Of a stretch of 64,000 bases of DNA, positions 27,577 to 37,180 are shown one piece after another. Both the position numbers and the translations under genes were made by a program. Every line of letters begins with the position of its first letter. The stretch's first letter is position 1. The notes beneath the pieces are model-generated. The model did not search any database. It saw nothing but the letters and a program-made list of their open reading frames with translations, and was not told the origin of the DNA. This DNA comes from JALORV01 sp963769745 (GTDB taxonomy: Bacteria > Pseudomonadota > Gammaproteobacteria > Burkholderiales > Burkholderiaceae_F). The stretch lies in the NCBI GenBank assembly GCA_963769745.1, contig CAVYNB010000002.1:1-64000 (forward strand), in the 5' to 3' direction.

Positions 27577-28941
27577 ATGCAGGCATTGCTGAAGCAGGCG
27601 TGGTGGGCGTTGCTGGTCGGCGGACTCGCGTCCGTGATCTTTGGCGTGCTGGCCTTCATGTGGCCGGGACTGACGCTGTTCATCCTCGCGGTCTTCTTCG
27701 CGGCCACCGTCTTCGTCGACGGCATCGTCACGATGGCGAGCGCCGTCCGGAACCGCGCGACGGCCAGCCACTGGTGGGTCTGGCTGCTGCTCGGCCTGCT
27801 CGGCGTCGTGGCCGGGGCGATCGGATTGCTGTCGCCGGGCACCGCCGCCGGCGCACTGCTGCTGCTGATCTCTGCCTACGCGATCGCGGCCGGCGTGTTG
27901 ATGATCTGGGCGGGCATCAAGCTGCGCGCCGAAATCGAGCGCGAATGGCTGCTGTGGCTGATGGGCGGCGTATCGGTGCTGTTCGGGCTGCTGCTGATCG
28001 CGCAGCCCGCCGCGGGACTGATGGGATTCGTGTGGGTGATCGCGACCTGGGCAGTCGCCGAGGGCATTCTGAAAATCATGCTCGCGTTCAAGGCGCGCAC
28101 GTTCCAGGCACGACTGGCACGAGGCTGGTACCGCAGCGAGCGCCTGAACATCCATCGCCGGATGAGCATCGACTGGGCAGAGATTGCCGGCGAACGGCTC
28201 GAGGTCCTGCGCATCGCGCCCGAGCGCGACTCGCCGCCGCTGGTGTTCCTGCACGAAGGGCTCGGTTCCGTTGCCGGTTGGCGCGATTTTCCGCGCGCAG
28301 TCTGCGACCGGCTCGGCGCGCCGGGCATGGTTTACTCGCGCCGCGGTTACGGACGCTCGACGCCGCTCGGCCGGCCGCGCGGCACCGATTACCTGCATCG
28401 TGAGGCCTGGGACGTCCTTCCGGCATTGCTGGAACATCTCGGCATCACCGCACCGATGCTGGTGGGTCACAGCGACGGCGGTTCGATCGCACTGCTGTTC
28501 GCGGCGCGATACGCACCGCGCGCGATCGCGATCATGGCGCCGCACGTGTTCGTCGAAGACGTGACCATCGAAGGAATACGCGTTGCGCGCGAGGCCTGGA
28601 AGCACGGCAAGCTGCGCGCACCGTTGGCCCGCGTTCATGACGATCCGGACGGCGCATTTTTCGGCTGGAACGACGGCTGGCTCGACCCCGCCTTCCGCCA
28701 GTGGAACATCGAGGCCGAACTGCCGAAGATCCGCTGCCCGGTGCTGGCGATCCAGGGCATCGACGATCAGTACGGGACGATGGAGCAGCTCGACCGAATC
28801 GCCGCCGGCGTGCGGTCGCCGTGTCGCCTGCTCAAGCTCGCCGACTGCGGCCACAGTCCGCAACGGGATCAGCCGCAGGCGGTCATCGAGGCGATCGAGG
28901 CGCTGTACCGTCAGCAGCTCGGCACAGCGAACACGGCCTGA
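27577..28941 (+). CDS. HdeD-family membrane protein fused in frame to an alpha/beta hydrolase
   Basis: The ATG at 27577 follows GGGGGAAACA. Residues about 1-185 have six hydrophobic helices and the DUF308/HdeD pattern (VIFGVLAFMWPGLTL, GVVAGAIGLLSPGTAAG). Residues about 196-454 are an alpha/beta hydrolase: HEGLGSVAGWRDF, the nucleophile Ser in VGHSDGGS, and a C-terminal His in DCGHSP. The junction at 28162 holds an ATG in ATGA context, and a frame shifted by one base would stop the HdeD part at a TGA near 28145. Since many nearby genes carry one extra base, two separate genes wrongly joined is at least as likely as a real fusion. Confidence 0.72.
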   Translation: MQALLKQAWWALLVGGLASVIFGVLAFMWPGLTLFILAVFFAATVFVDGIVTMASAVRNRATASHWWVWLLLGLLGVVAGAIGLLSPGTAAGALLLLISAYAIAAGVLMIWAGIKLRAEIEREWLLWLMGGVSVLFGLLLIAQPAAGLMGFVWVIATWAVAEGILKIMLAFKARTFQARLARGWYRSERLNIHRRMSIDWAEIAGERLEVLRIAPERDSPPLVFLHEGLGSVAGWRDFPRAVCDRLGAPGMVYSRRGYGRSTPLGRPRGTDYLHREAWDVLPALLEHLGITAPMLVGHSDGGSIALLFAARYAPRAIAIMAPHVFVEDVTIEGIRVAREAWKHGKLRAPLARVHDDPDGAFFGWNDGWLDPAFRQWNIEAELPKIRCPVLAIQGIDDQYGTMEQLDRIAAGVRSPCRLLKLADCGHSPQRDQPQAVIEAIEALYRQQLGTANTA

Positions 28942-28980
28942 TGAGACCGCTGGCGCTAGTCGCGTTACGGCTGAAATGAA

Positions 28981-29002
28981 AACGGCGCCCGCAGGCGCCG
29001 TT
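28981..29002 (-). terminator. Rho-independent terminator for the SGNH esterase gene
   Basis: Perfect 9-bp stem AACGGCGCC/GGCGCCGTT with a 4-base loop, followed on the minus strand by TTCATTT. It lies 20 bases behind the minus-strand stop at 29023. The plus-strand side lacks a T-run, so its main direction is leftward. Confidence 0.75.
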
Positions 29003-29022
29003 GACGTTCGCAGCAGATCGAA

Positions 29023-30016
29023 TCAGCGACCGATCGCCGTGATCGTGCGCTGAGCGACAAGCTGCCCAGTCGCATAGGTCGGATGCTGAACGATCCCAGA
29101 AGACGAACGTGTTCTGAACGGCCGCGTCGGTCGAGCAAAGGATCTGCGGCGTTGTCGCCGTGGCCTGGACGAAGCAGGGCTGCGTGACATTGGCAAATCC
29201 GAAGGCCGCTGGATTCGCCTGCTACCTGGCTCTGCAGCGCAAACGCGTCGATCAGATAAATGTTCAATCCCGGCGAGACGGCTCTCAAGTTGTTCACCTG
29301 CGTGGCGATGTTAGCGTTGAAGCCGCCAGACATCTGCGTCAGCAGCGTGGCACCAGCGGATTGTTCAGTGGCAATCGCCGCGGGCGTCGCGCCGAGATTC
29401 GGCGAATTGAGCAACAGGATGTTGCGCGCGCCCGCCGCGTAGAGCCGGGTGAGAATCCCGACCACGTCGGTGACTGCCGCGGTGACCGTGGCAGTGACGA
29501 TCGTCGTGGCGTTCGCCGGATTGGCAAGCACCAGTGCAAGAGCCGCCTTGACGTTGTTGCCGAACGCGCCGCCCGCATCCACGATGACGAGGTTCTGCGG
29601 ATTGACTGCGAAGCCCACTGCGCGCAGAGCAGGGTCTCCGTCTGCTGCACCAGGCTCGGGGCGATGGCCGGCGGTGGCGCCGTGGTTCCGTCGTTCGGCA
29701 CAACGCCGGTACGCGCGTCGGCATACGCGAAGTTGGTGCCGCCCCTGCAGCGACGGGTTCACGGCGGCACCATAGCGCGCAGCGACGGTCGTAACCCAAA
29801 GCGGTCCGTTTGAAGTCCAGCTGGTTGTAGGCGGGCGGTGTCGGCAGGCACTCGGACGGCCGGTGCCTGGCACTGATTTCCGTTGTCGCTCAGGCTGGAC
29901 CCAATGACAAGGGTCGTTGATCCGAACGGCGGCGGTGCCGGCGTGTCGTTGCTGCTGCCGCCGCAGGAAATCAGTAACAGTGTTGCGGCGATGGCCGCGA
30001 AAATAGCGCGCCGCAT
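29023..30016 (-). pseudogene. SGNH/GDSL-family secreted esterase, broken by about seven +1 frameshifts
   Basis: The ATG at 30016 opens a signal peptide with a lipobox-like LLISC, then the block-I serine in VIGSSLSDNGN. Further down, in changing frames, come SNGPLWVTTVAARYGA, NLVIVDAGGAFGNNV (block III-like), NILLLNSPNLGATP, and finally FVFWD and HPTYATGQL, which hold the catalytic Asp and His, ending at TGA 29023. So all catalytic blocks survive, but each piece needs a +1 correction. Resolved breaks are at about 29744, 29216 and 29092, with others near 29660 and between 29810 and 29900. The concentration of breaks here is higher than anywhere else in the window. It may be a decayed gene or a badly sequenced stretch. 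Confidence 0.7.
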
Positions 30017-30117
30017 TGCGGCTGAAATCGAACATCGCGTTTACCCCCTTGTTGGTCCGCTGAACTACGCCCGTCTCCCCGAGCGGGCGACGATCATGCC
30101 ACGGCGTGCGCCGGAAC

Positions 30118-31107
30118 TCACGCTGCGCTGCCCGCTGATGCGCGTTTGAGACGGTCCCGCACGGCCTCCCAGTCCGGGCCTTGCGGCGGCTCCGCGATGA
30201 TCAGGTGCACGGCCCCGCTGGCATCGAGTCGGCGCAGGTTGTCGTACAGCGTCCGGGCGTATTCCGACGGACGGTCCGCCGCCAGCAGGTGCAGCCGCAG
30301 GTTCGGTGCGGCCCGCACGGCCCAGTCCGGTGCCAGCACAGCCACCGCCCGCGGCGCAGTCGCAGCGACGCGTTCGGCGACCCGGCCCACCGGGACCAGT
30401 TCGAGCGGAGTCCGTGGCGCGTAATGCTTCTCAAGCGCTCCGGAAACGCGCGGTGCGCCGACAGCGCTGCTTTCGACCGGCACTCCGAGTACGTCTTCGA
30501 GCTGCTGGCGCGTCACGACCCCCGGCCGCAGCAGGCGCGGGGTCGGGCCGGACAGGTCGACGATCGTCGACTCGATGCCGACCGGACAGGCGCCACCGTC
30601 CAGGACCATGTCGACCGCCCCGCCCGGCTTGAGGCCGAGGTCCTCGACCACGTGCTGCGCTGTTGTCGGGCTGATGCGCCCGAAGCGGTTGGCGCTCGGC
30701 GCCGCGACTCCACCGCCAAAGGCCTGCAGCAGGGCCCGCGCCCAGGGATGGGCCGGACAACGCAGACCCACGGTGTCCTGCCCGCCGGTGATCAGATCGG
30801 AGACCGCCGGGCCGCGCTTCAGCACGAGCGTCAGCGGGCCGGGCCAGAACGCCGCGGCCAGTGTTTCGGCGGCGGCCGGTACATCGACCGCCCACCAGCG
30901 CATCGCCGATGCGTCGGGTATGTGAACGATGACCGGGTGATCGGCGGGCCGGCCCTTGGCGGCGAAAATGGCGCGCACCGCCGACTCGTTGCCGGCATCG
31001 GCGGCCAGTCCATAGACGGTTTCCGTCGGCATCGCGACCAGGCCGCCGCGCCTGAGCACGTCGACAGCATGCGCGATCGCGTCAGGATCTACCGGCCGCG
31101 ACTCCAT
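30118..31107 (-). CDS. sua5: L-threonylcarbamoyladenylate synthase (Sua5 type)
   Basis: The enzyme makes threonylcarbamoyl-AMP from threonine, bicarbonate and ATP for the t6A modification of tRNAs that read ANN codons. The 329 residues have the YrdC core (AMPTETVYGLAADA, KGRPADHPVIVHI, FWPGPLTLVL, GVAAPSANRFGRIS, PVGIESTIVDL) plus the extra C-terminal Sua5 domain, hence the long form. It starts 6 bases after purK on the same strand, so it is probably the last gene of the purC-purE-purK unit. Confidence 0.95.
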   Translation of the reverse strand: MESRPVDPDAIAHAVDVLRRGGLVAMPTETVYGLAADAGNESAVRAIFAAKGRPADHPVIVHIPDASAMRWWAVDVPAAAETLAAAFWPGPLTLVLKRGPAVSDLITGGQDTVGLRCPAHPWARALLQAFGGGVAAPSANRFGRISPTTAQHVVEDLGLKPGGAVDMVLDGGACPVGIESTIVDLSGPTPRLLRPGVVTRQQLEDVLGVPVESSAVGAPRVSGALEKHYAPRTPLELVPVGRVAERVAATAPRAVAVLAPDWAVRAAPNLRLHLLAADRPSEYARTLYDNLRRLDASGAVHLIIAEPPQGPDWEAVRDRLKRASAGSAA

Positions 31108-31113
31108 CGCGAT

Positions 31114-32283
31114 TCAGTGCGGCGGCGTGATGCCGAGCACGTGCGCGACGTCGGTGGCGCGGACCAGTGCGTCCGGCAGCGTCGCCGCCACGCAGGTCAC
31201 GTGGCCCATCTTGCGGCCGCGTCGCGCCTCGCTCTTGCCGTACAGGTGCAGCTTGGCGCCAGGCACCGCGAGCACCGCGGGCCAGTCCGGTTCGCGCATG
31301 CGATCGCCGTCGAACCAGACGTCGCCGAGGACATTCAGCATGACCGCCGGCACCAGCAGGCTCGAATCGCCCAGTGGCTGGCCCGCGAGCACGCGCGCCT
31401 GCTGGTCGAACTGGCTGCCGACACAGGCGTCGATCGTGTAGTGGCCGCTGTTGTGCGGGCGCGGCGCGATTTCGTTGGCGAGCAGACGTCCATCGGCGAG
31501 CACGAAGAACTCGACGCACAGGACGCCGACGTACTTCATGGACGCGGCGATCGCGATCGCTGCGTCGCGCGCCCGCTGCGCAGTTGCCTCGTCGATGCGG
31601 GCCGGCACGATCGACACCGCGAGGATGCCGCCGCGATGCTCGTTTTCTGCCACCGGGAAGGTCGTCACCGCGCCGTCGCGCGTGCGCGCGACAACGACCG
31701 AAAGCTCGAGCTGCAGCGCCAGCTTCTGCTCGAGCACACACGGCACCGCGCCCATCGCAGTCCATGCGGTGCGCGCCTCCGCCGCCGTGGCCACGCGGGC
31801 CTGGCCCTTGCCGTCGTAGCCGAGTCGCGCCGACTTGAGGATGCCGGGCAGAAGGCGCGAGTCGAGCCGGTCGAAGTCGTCCGCCTGCGTGATGACGGCG
31901 TGCGGCGCAACCTCGATGCCGCTGGCCGCAAGGAAGCGCTTCTCGTCGATGCGGTCCTGCGCGATCGCCACGCTGGCCGCATCGGGACTGACGGCACAGT
32001 GCTGAGCCAGGAACGCGAGCGCGGCAGCAGGCACGTTTTCGAACTCGGTGGTCGCTGCTCGGCAGCGACGCGCAAGTTCCGCCAGCGCGGACTGGTCGAG
32101 GTAATCGGCACACAGGTGGTCGTCGGCCACGGCGCCGGCCGGACTGTCACGGCCCGGATCGAGCACGCAGACCTTGTAGCCGAGCGACTGCGCGGCCATG
32201 CAGAACATGCGGCCGAGCTGGCCACCGCCGAGCAGCCCGAGCCAGGCGCCAGGGGCGATCGGAGTGGTCGTCGATGGCGGCAT
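31114..32283 (-). CDS. purK: N5-carboxyaminoimidazole ribonucleotide synthase
   Basis: PurK uses ATP and bicarbonate to carboxylate AIR to N5-CAIR in purine synthesis. The 389 residues are an ATP-grasp enzyme: LGLLGGGQLGRM at the start, LKSARLGYDGKGQ as the ATP loop, CVLEQKLALQLELSV, and EIAPRPHNSGHYTIDAC near the end. The ATG at 32283 is 51 bases after purE. It works directly with PurE encoded upstream. Confidence 0.96.
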   Translation of the reverse strand: MPPSTTTPIAPGAWLGLLGGGQLGRMFCMAAQSLGYKVCVLDPGRDSPAGAVADDHLCADYLDQSALAELARRCRAATTEFENVPAAALAFLAQHCAVSPDAASVAIAQDRIDEKRFLAASGIEVAPHAVITQADDFDRLDSRLLPGILKSARLGYDGKGQARVATAAEARTAWTAMGAVPCVLEQKLALQLELSVVVARTRDGAVTTFPVAENEHRGGILAVSIVPARIDEATAQRARDAAIAIAASMKYVGVLCVEFFVLADGRLLANEIAPRPHNSGHYTIDACVGSQFDQQARVLAGQPLGDSSLLVPAVMLNVLGDVWFDGDRMREPDWPAVLAVPGAKLHLYGKSEARRGRKMGHVTCVAATLPDALVRATDVAHVLGITPPH

Positions 32284-32333
32284 GGTGAGGAAAATGCAGG
32301 AATGGCACGGCGCGATGGCCGCACCGCGCGAAG

Positions 32334-32837
32334 CTACAGCGGCAACGTCATGTTGCGCGCCTTCTCGGTCTGCGTGGCGCGGTACTGGGCAAGCGTCATC
32401 GCCAGCGCGGCATCCTCGGTCGCGAGCATCGCCACTGCGAACAGGCCGGCGTTCGCGGCGCCGGCCTCGCCGATCGCGAACGTCGCCACCGGCACGCCGC
32501 GCGGCATCTGCACGATCGACAGCAGCGAGTCTTCGCCACGCAGGTACTTGGACGGGATCGGCACACCGAGCACCGGGATCACGGTCTTCGAAGCAATCAT
32601 GCCCGGCAGGTGCGCGGCGCCGCCGGCACCGGCGATGATCGCCTTCAGGCCGCGGGCGCGGGCTTCGTCGGCATAGGCGAACATGTCGTCGGGCGTGCGG
32701 TGCGCCGACACGACGCGCGCCTCGAAGCGAACGCCGAACTCCTTCAGCACCTCGCACGCGTGCTGCATGACGTCCCAGTCGGAGTTGGAGCCCATGACGA
32801 CGCCGACGAGCGGCGCCGGATGACCGTGGCTGTTCAT
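32334..32837 (-). CDS. purE: N5-CAIR mutase
   Basis: PurE converts N5-CAIR to CAIR. The 167 residues show the class I signature: VMGSNSDWDVM, VVSAHRTPDDM (active-site His), IAGAGGAAHLPGM and GVPIPSKYLRGEDSLLSIVQMP. The active-site residues are intact. It is in line with purC upstream (77 bases) and purK downstream. Confidence 0.97.
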   Translation of the reverse strand: MNSHGHPAPLVGVVMGSNSDWDVMQHACEVLKEFGVRFEARVVSAHRTPDDMFAYADEARARGLKAIIAGAGGAAHLPGMIASKTVIPVLGVPIPSKYLRGEDSLLSIVQMPRGVPVATFAIGEAGAANAGLFAVAMLATEDAALAMTLAQYRATQTEKARNMTLPL

Positions 32838-32914
32838 TGGATGGTGGCGGCCGTGCCGGCCCTGGCTATTTTCAGGCGAACCTCAGCGGCTCGCGAAGGC
32901 GCCATTGTAGGGAA

Positions 32915-33808
32915 TCAGTCGAGCGACTTGCCAGTCAGGCGCTTCAACGCCTCGCGGTACTTCGCGGCCGTCTTCTCGACGATATCCGGCGGCAGGTCGG
33001 GCGGCGGAGGCGCCTTGTTCCAGTGCTGGAGCTCGAGCCAGTCGCGCACGAACTGCTTGTCGAATGACGGCGGCGACTTGCCCTCTTCGTACTCATCCGC
33101 CGGCCAGAAGCGCGACGAGTCGGCGGTCAGTACTTCATCCATCAGCCGCAGCTGGCCGTCGGCGTCCGTGCCGAACTCGAACTTGGTGTCGGCAATGATG
33201 ATGCCGCGCGTCAGTGCGTATTCGGCTGCCGCACGGTACAGCGTCAGCGAGACAGTCTGCACCTTGAACGCGAGTTCGGCGCCGATGATCGACTTGGCCG
33301 CATCGAAGCTGATGTTCTCGTCGTGCGTGCCGAGCTCGGCCTTGGTGGCGGGCGTGAAGATCGGCTCCGGCAGGCGGCTCGCCATCTGCAGTCCGCGAGG
33401 CAACTCGATGCCACAGACCTCACCGGTCCTCTGGTAGTCCTTCCAGCCGGAACCGATCAGGTAGCCGCGCACGACAGCCTCGACCGGGATCGGCTTGAGG
33501 CGCAGGGCCACGACCGAGCGGCCGCGCACCTGGTCACGTTCGTCGGCCGCGACGACACTTTCCGGCGCCATGCCGGTCAGGTGATTCGGCACGATGTGCG
33601 CGAGCTTTTCGAACCAGAAGTTCGACATCGCGTTGAGCACGCGTCCCTTGTCCGGGATCGGCTGGTTCATCACGACATCGAATGCCGACAGGCGGTCGGA
33701 TGTCACCAGCAGCAACTTGTCGTCGCCGACCGCGTAGCTGTCGCGCACCTTGCCGCGATACACCAGCGGCAGCGAGCGGATGGTCGAGTGCAGGAGCCCG
33801 ATGCTCAT
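32915..33808 (-). CDS. purC: Phosphoribosylaminoimidazole-succinocarboxamide synthase
   Basis: SAICAR synthase joins aspartate to CAIR using ATP. The 297 residues have the family blocks YRGKVRDSYAVGD, LLVTSDRLSAFDVVM, PVEAVVRGYLIGSGWKDYQ, GIIIADTKFEFG and DEVLTADSSRFWP. It is the long form with a C-terminal extension (QLEHWNKAPPPP type) usual in beta-proteobacteria and plants. It heads the purC-purE-purK-sua5 set; in other betaproteobacteria fba directly precedes it, but here four other genes lie between. Confidence 0.97.
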   Translation of the reverse strand: MSIGLLHSTIRSLPLVYRGKVRDSYAVGDDKLLLVTSDRLSAFDVVMNQPIPDKGRVLNAMSNFWFEKLAHIVPNHLTGMAPESVVAADERDQVRGRSVVALRLKPIPVEAVVRGYLIGSGWKDYQRTGEVCGIELPRGLQMASRLPEPIFTPATKAELGTHDENISFDAAKSIIGAELAFKVQTVSLTLYRAAAEYALTRGIIIADTKFEFGTDADGQLRLMDEVLTADSSRFWPADEYEEGKSPPSFDKQFVRDWLELQHWNKAPPPPDLPPDIVEKTAAKYREALKRLTGKSLD

Positions 33809-33891
33809 TTGGAAATTCCTCCCGGGCGAAGTGTAAGGCGCCGTGCGTGGGCCCCTGTCGCGCGCAGGCCCCTGTCGCGTGCACGGAACGG

Positions 33892-34314
33892 TCAGAGGAA
33901 GCGCGCTGCCAGGATGGCGATCCAGGTCCCGCCCGCAAGCAGCAGCGCGAGCATGACCGCGGCACTGCCAAAGTCCTTGGCGCGCTTGCCGAGTGGATTG
34001 ATCTCGAAACTGTCGCGATCGACGGCAGCCTCGATTCCGGTGTTCAGCAGTTCGACGATGAGCACAAGGACGACCACGCCGACCAGCAGGATCTTCTCGA
34101 TCAGACCGACCGGAATGACCAGCGCGACGGGAATCATCACGGCCGCTATCAGCGCCTCCTGGCGGAATGCGTCCTCGTGCGCCCAGGCAGCGCGCAGTCC
34201 GTCGAGCGAATAGCGCGTCGCGTTCAGCAGACGCTGCAGTCCGCGCTTGCCCTTGAGGGTTCGACTGTCGGCGGCGTCGACCCCGGCTTCGTAGCGGCGA
34301 GACTCATTTGACAT
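33892..34314 (-). CDS. dgkA: Diacylglycerol kinase
   Basis: An inner-membrane enzyme that phosphorylates diacylglycerol for phospholipid recycling. From the ATG at 34314 it has 140 residues, with three helices. The family hallmark ELLNTGIEAAVDRDS, with the catalytic Glu, is in the second half, and the amphipathic start (LQRLLNATRYSLDGLRAAW, EDAFRQE) is present. I did not use upstream in-frame starts because they add an unrelated tail. It is divergent from the M14 peptidase gene. Confidence 0.93.
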   Translation of the reverse strand: MSNESRRYEAGVDAADSRTLKGKRGLQRLLNATRYSLDGLRAAWAHEDAFRQEALIAAVMIPVALVIPVGLIEKILLVGVVVLVLIVELLNTGIEAAVDRDSFEINPLGKRAKDFGSAAVMLALLLAGGTWIAILAARFL

Positions 34315-34417
34315 GGGCGCGGATGATACGGCGCGGACGGCATTGAACGGGGTTGAGCGGGGTTCAAGCATGACAGCCGCGTATCATCGCGCGACTCCTC
34401 GCCCCTACGCCCGCGCC

Positions 34418-36127
34418 ATGCCCGCCATCGACTACTCACGCTTCTACCGCTACGACGACCTGATGGTGCTGCTGCGCGCTTTTGTCGCGGAGCACCCGCA
34501 GTACATCGCGCTTGAAACGATCGGTACCAGCCACGAGGGTCGTGCGATCCCGCTGTTGACGATCACGAACACGGCCACCGGCAGGGCGATCGACAAACCC
34601 GCCTACTGGGTCGACGGCAATATCCACTCGGTCGAACTGACAGCATCGAGCGCGTGTCTGTACTTCACCGACTGGCTGATGAAGGGCAAGGACACCGACC
34701 CGGAGATCCGCCGCGCGCTCGATACACGCACGCTTTACGTCTGCCCGCGCATCAATCCAGACGGCGCCGAGTGGGCGATGGCCGACCGGCCCAAGTACGT
34801 GCGCTCGTCGACGCGCCGCTATCCGTTCGACGAAGAGCCCGTCGAGGGGCTGATTGCCGAGGACCTCACCGGCGACGGCCGCATCCTGCAGATGCGCATC
34901 GCCGATCCGAACGGACCGTGGAAAAAGCATCCGCAGGAGCCGCGACTGCTGGTGCGACGCGACCCGCTCGATCCTCCGGGCGGCGAGTACTACCGCCTGC
35001 TGCCCGAAGGACGGATCGAGGACTACGACGGCTCCTCGATCGGCATCGCCGGCGTGACCGGCAATGCGCAGGGACTCGATCTCAATCGCAACTTCCCGTC
35101 GAACTGGCGGCAGGAGTTCGAGCAGCTCGGCGCCGGTCCGTACCCGACCTCCGAGCCCGAGGTGCGCGCCGTTGTCGACTTCTTTACCAGCCATCCGAAC
35201 ATCTGCGGTGGCACCAGCATCCACACGTTCTCCGGTGTGCTGCTGCGTCCGTTCGGCCATGCGCCCGACGACAAGCTGCCGGCCGAGGATCTCTGGACCT
35301 ACCAGGCGGTCGGCAAGAAAGGCGAGGAGCTGACCGGCTACCCGGCGATCTCGATCTGGCACGAGTTCCAGTACTACCCCGGCGAGTTCATCAGCGGCGC
35401 GTTCGACTGGATCTACGAACACCTCGGCATGTACATCTGGACCATCGAGATCTGGAATCCGAAGAAGGAAGCCGGCATCGACAACAAGGAGTGGATCCAC
35501 TGGTTCCGCGATCACCCGATCGAGGACGATCTCAAGGTATTCGAGTGGGCGCAGCGCATCGCGCCGGCGGATTCCGCCAATCCGGGCTATCTCGACTGGA
35601 CGCCGTTCGATCATCCGCAGCTGGGCAAGGTCGAGATCGGCGGCTGGAACCGCATGGCCGTGTTCACGAACCCACCGCCAGCGCTGCGCGAGAAAGAGAT
35701 CGCGCGGTTTCCGAAGTGGCTGCTGTGGCAAACGCTGATCTCGCCGAAGCTCGACGTGCGCGAGGTCCAGGTCACGGCGGCCGGTGCCGATACCTGGCGT
35801 GTGCGCCTCATCGTGCAGAACACCGGGTGGCTGCCGAGCTATGTCAGCAAGATGGCGGTCAAGCGCAACCTGCTGCGCGGCGTGCTGGCCGAGATCGAAC
35901 TTCCTGCCGGCGCCCGGCTCGTCAGCGGCAAGGCGCGCGAGGAACTCGGCGAACTCGAAGGCTGGGCCTACCTGCACACCGGCATTTCGTTCTGGCCCAA
36001 CAAGAACGTGACGGCCGACCGCACACACGTCGACTGGGTCGTGCATGGCAAAGCCGGCTCCGAAGTCAGGCTCACGGCCTGGCACGATCGCGCCGGCCGC
36101 GTCGAGACCCGCGTCACGCTCGGCTGA
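34418..36127 (+). CDS. M14-family zinc carboxypeptidase-like protein
   Basis: The protein has about 569 residues. The catalytic set of the M14 fold is visible: zinc ligands His and Glu in GNIHSVELTAS, the Asn-Arg pair in LDLNRNFPSNW, the third zinc His in SIHTFSG, and the general-base Glu in WTIEIWNP. About 170 residues after the catalytic domain form a beta-rich C-terminal module. There is no signal peptide with this start; an upstream ATG at 34370 adds 16 residues that also do not make one. It should remove residues from peptides; the real substrate is unknown. Confidence 0.87.
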   Translation: MPAIDYSRFYRYDDLMVLLRAFVAEHPQYIALETIGTSHEGRAIPLLTITNTATGRAIDKPAYWVDGNIHSVELTASSACLYFTDWLMKGKDTDPEIRRALDTRTLYVCPRINPDGAEWAMADRPKYVRSSTRRYPFDEEPVEGLIAEDLTGDGRILQMRIADPNGPWKKHPQEPRLLVRRDPLDPPGGEYYRLLPEGRIEDYDGSSIGIAGVTGNAQGLDLNRNFPSNWRQEFEQLGAGPYPTSEPEVRAVVDFFTSHPNICGGTSIHTFSGVLLRPFGHAPDDKLPAEDLWTYQAVGKKGEELTGYPAISIWHEFQYYPGEFISGAFDWIYEHLGMYIWTIEIWNPKKEAGIDNKEWIHWFRDHPIEDDLKVFEWAQRIAPADSANPGYLDWTPFDHPQLGKVEIGGWNRMAVFTNPPPALREKEIARFPKWLLWQTLISPKLDVREVQVTAAGADTWRVRLIVQNTGWLPSYVSKMAVKRNLLRGVLAEIELPAGARLVSGKAREELGELEGWAYLHTGISFWPNKNVTADRTHVDWVVHGKAGSEVRLTAWHDRAGRVETRVTLG

Positions 36128-36203
36128 TCCGCTCGCGGCGGGCTCTGGTCCGCGCGGCAGTCGGTGCCTATACTCGATCGCATAACGATTCGAGGAGACA
36201 CCG

Positions 36204-37170
36204 ATGGACCGTCGCACCGCCTTGCTGGCCGGTGGCGCCGCGCTCGTGCTTCCGCACGGCGCGCTGCGCGCGCAGGCCTTCCCCTCCCACGCGATCACGC
36301 TGTATTGCGCCTTCCCGGCCGGAGGGCCGACGGACCAGGTCATGCGGGCGTTTGCAGAGGTCGCCGCGCGTGAACTGAAGCAGTCCGTCATCGTCGAGAG
36401 CAAGCCGGGCGGCGGCGGAACCATTGCGCCCCTGGCGGTCAGGGCCGCCAAGCCCGATGGCTACACGCTGTCGCAGATTCCGCTCGGCGTCTTTCGCATC
36501 CCGCACATGCAGAAGGCACCTCAGCTCGATCCGCTGAAGGACTTCACCTACATCATCAATCTGACCGGCTACACCTTTGGCCTGGTCGTGCCCGCCGGCG
36601 CACCGTGGAAGACGCTGAAGGAGTACGTCGACGACGCCAGGAAGAATCCGGGCAAGATCGACTACGGCTCGACCGGCACCGGCACGACGCCGCACCTCGC
36701 GATGGAAGAGTTCTCGCAGAAGGCCGGCATCAAGCTGACGCACGTGCCCTACAAGGGCAGCGCCGAGCTGATGGCCGCGGTGCTCGGCGGTCACCTGATG
36801 TCGGTCAGCGATTCCACCGGCTTCGCACCGCAGGTCGAGGCCGGCAAGCTGCGGCTGCTCGCGACCTTCGGCAGCGAAGCGCACCAAGCGCTGGCCCGAC
36901 GTGCCGACGCTCAACGAACTCGGCTACGACACGATCTCCGATTCGCCCTTCGGCGTGGCCGGGCCCGCCGGCATGGATACAGCGACCGTCAAGGTGCTGC
37001 ACGACGCCTTCAAGAAAGCGCTCGACGACCCCAAGGTACTCGGCATGCTCGAACGCTATGACCAGCCGGTGATCTACATGGGCCCCGAGGAGTACACCAA
37101 GTTCGCGCGCCAGACCTACGAGGCAGAGAAGGCGACGATCGACCGGCTGGGGTTGCGCGGAAGCATGTAA
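36204..37170 (+). CDS. Bug/TctC-family solute-binding protein, interrupted by a +1 frameshift
   Basis: A twin-arginine-like start (MDRRTALLAGG) leads a signal peptide ending LRAQA. The family blocks are present: ITLYCAFPAGGPTDQVM, ESKPGGGGTIAPLAV, PGKIDYGSTGTGTTPH, HVPYKGSAELMAAVLGG, and after the break WPDVPTLNELGYD. The frame breaks near 36872 (one extra base before GCG AAG CGC). Corrected, it has about 321 residues. A TATACT at 36169-36174 may be the -10 of its promoter. It is an orphan receptor with an unknown ligand, and a repeat element follows its stop. Confidence 0.88.
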
Positions 37171-37180
37171 CCGAGGCGTC

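Noticed and set aside
30181..32676. Long open frame of 831 codons on the plus strand
   Set aside because: It lies wholly antisense to sua5, purK and purE, whose products are clearly recognisable; the antisense frame has only Arg/His-rich sequence without any motif. High GC keeps shadow frames open.
34436..36451. Long open frame of 671 codons on the minus strand
   Set aside because: Antisense to the M14 carboxypeptidase, which has the complete zinc and catalytic motifs; the antisense product has none.
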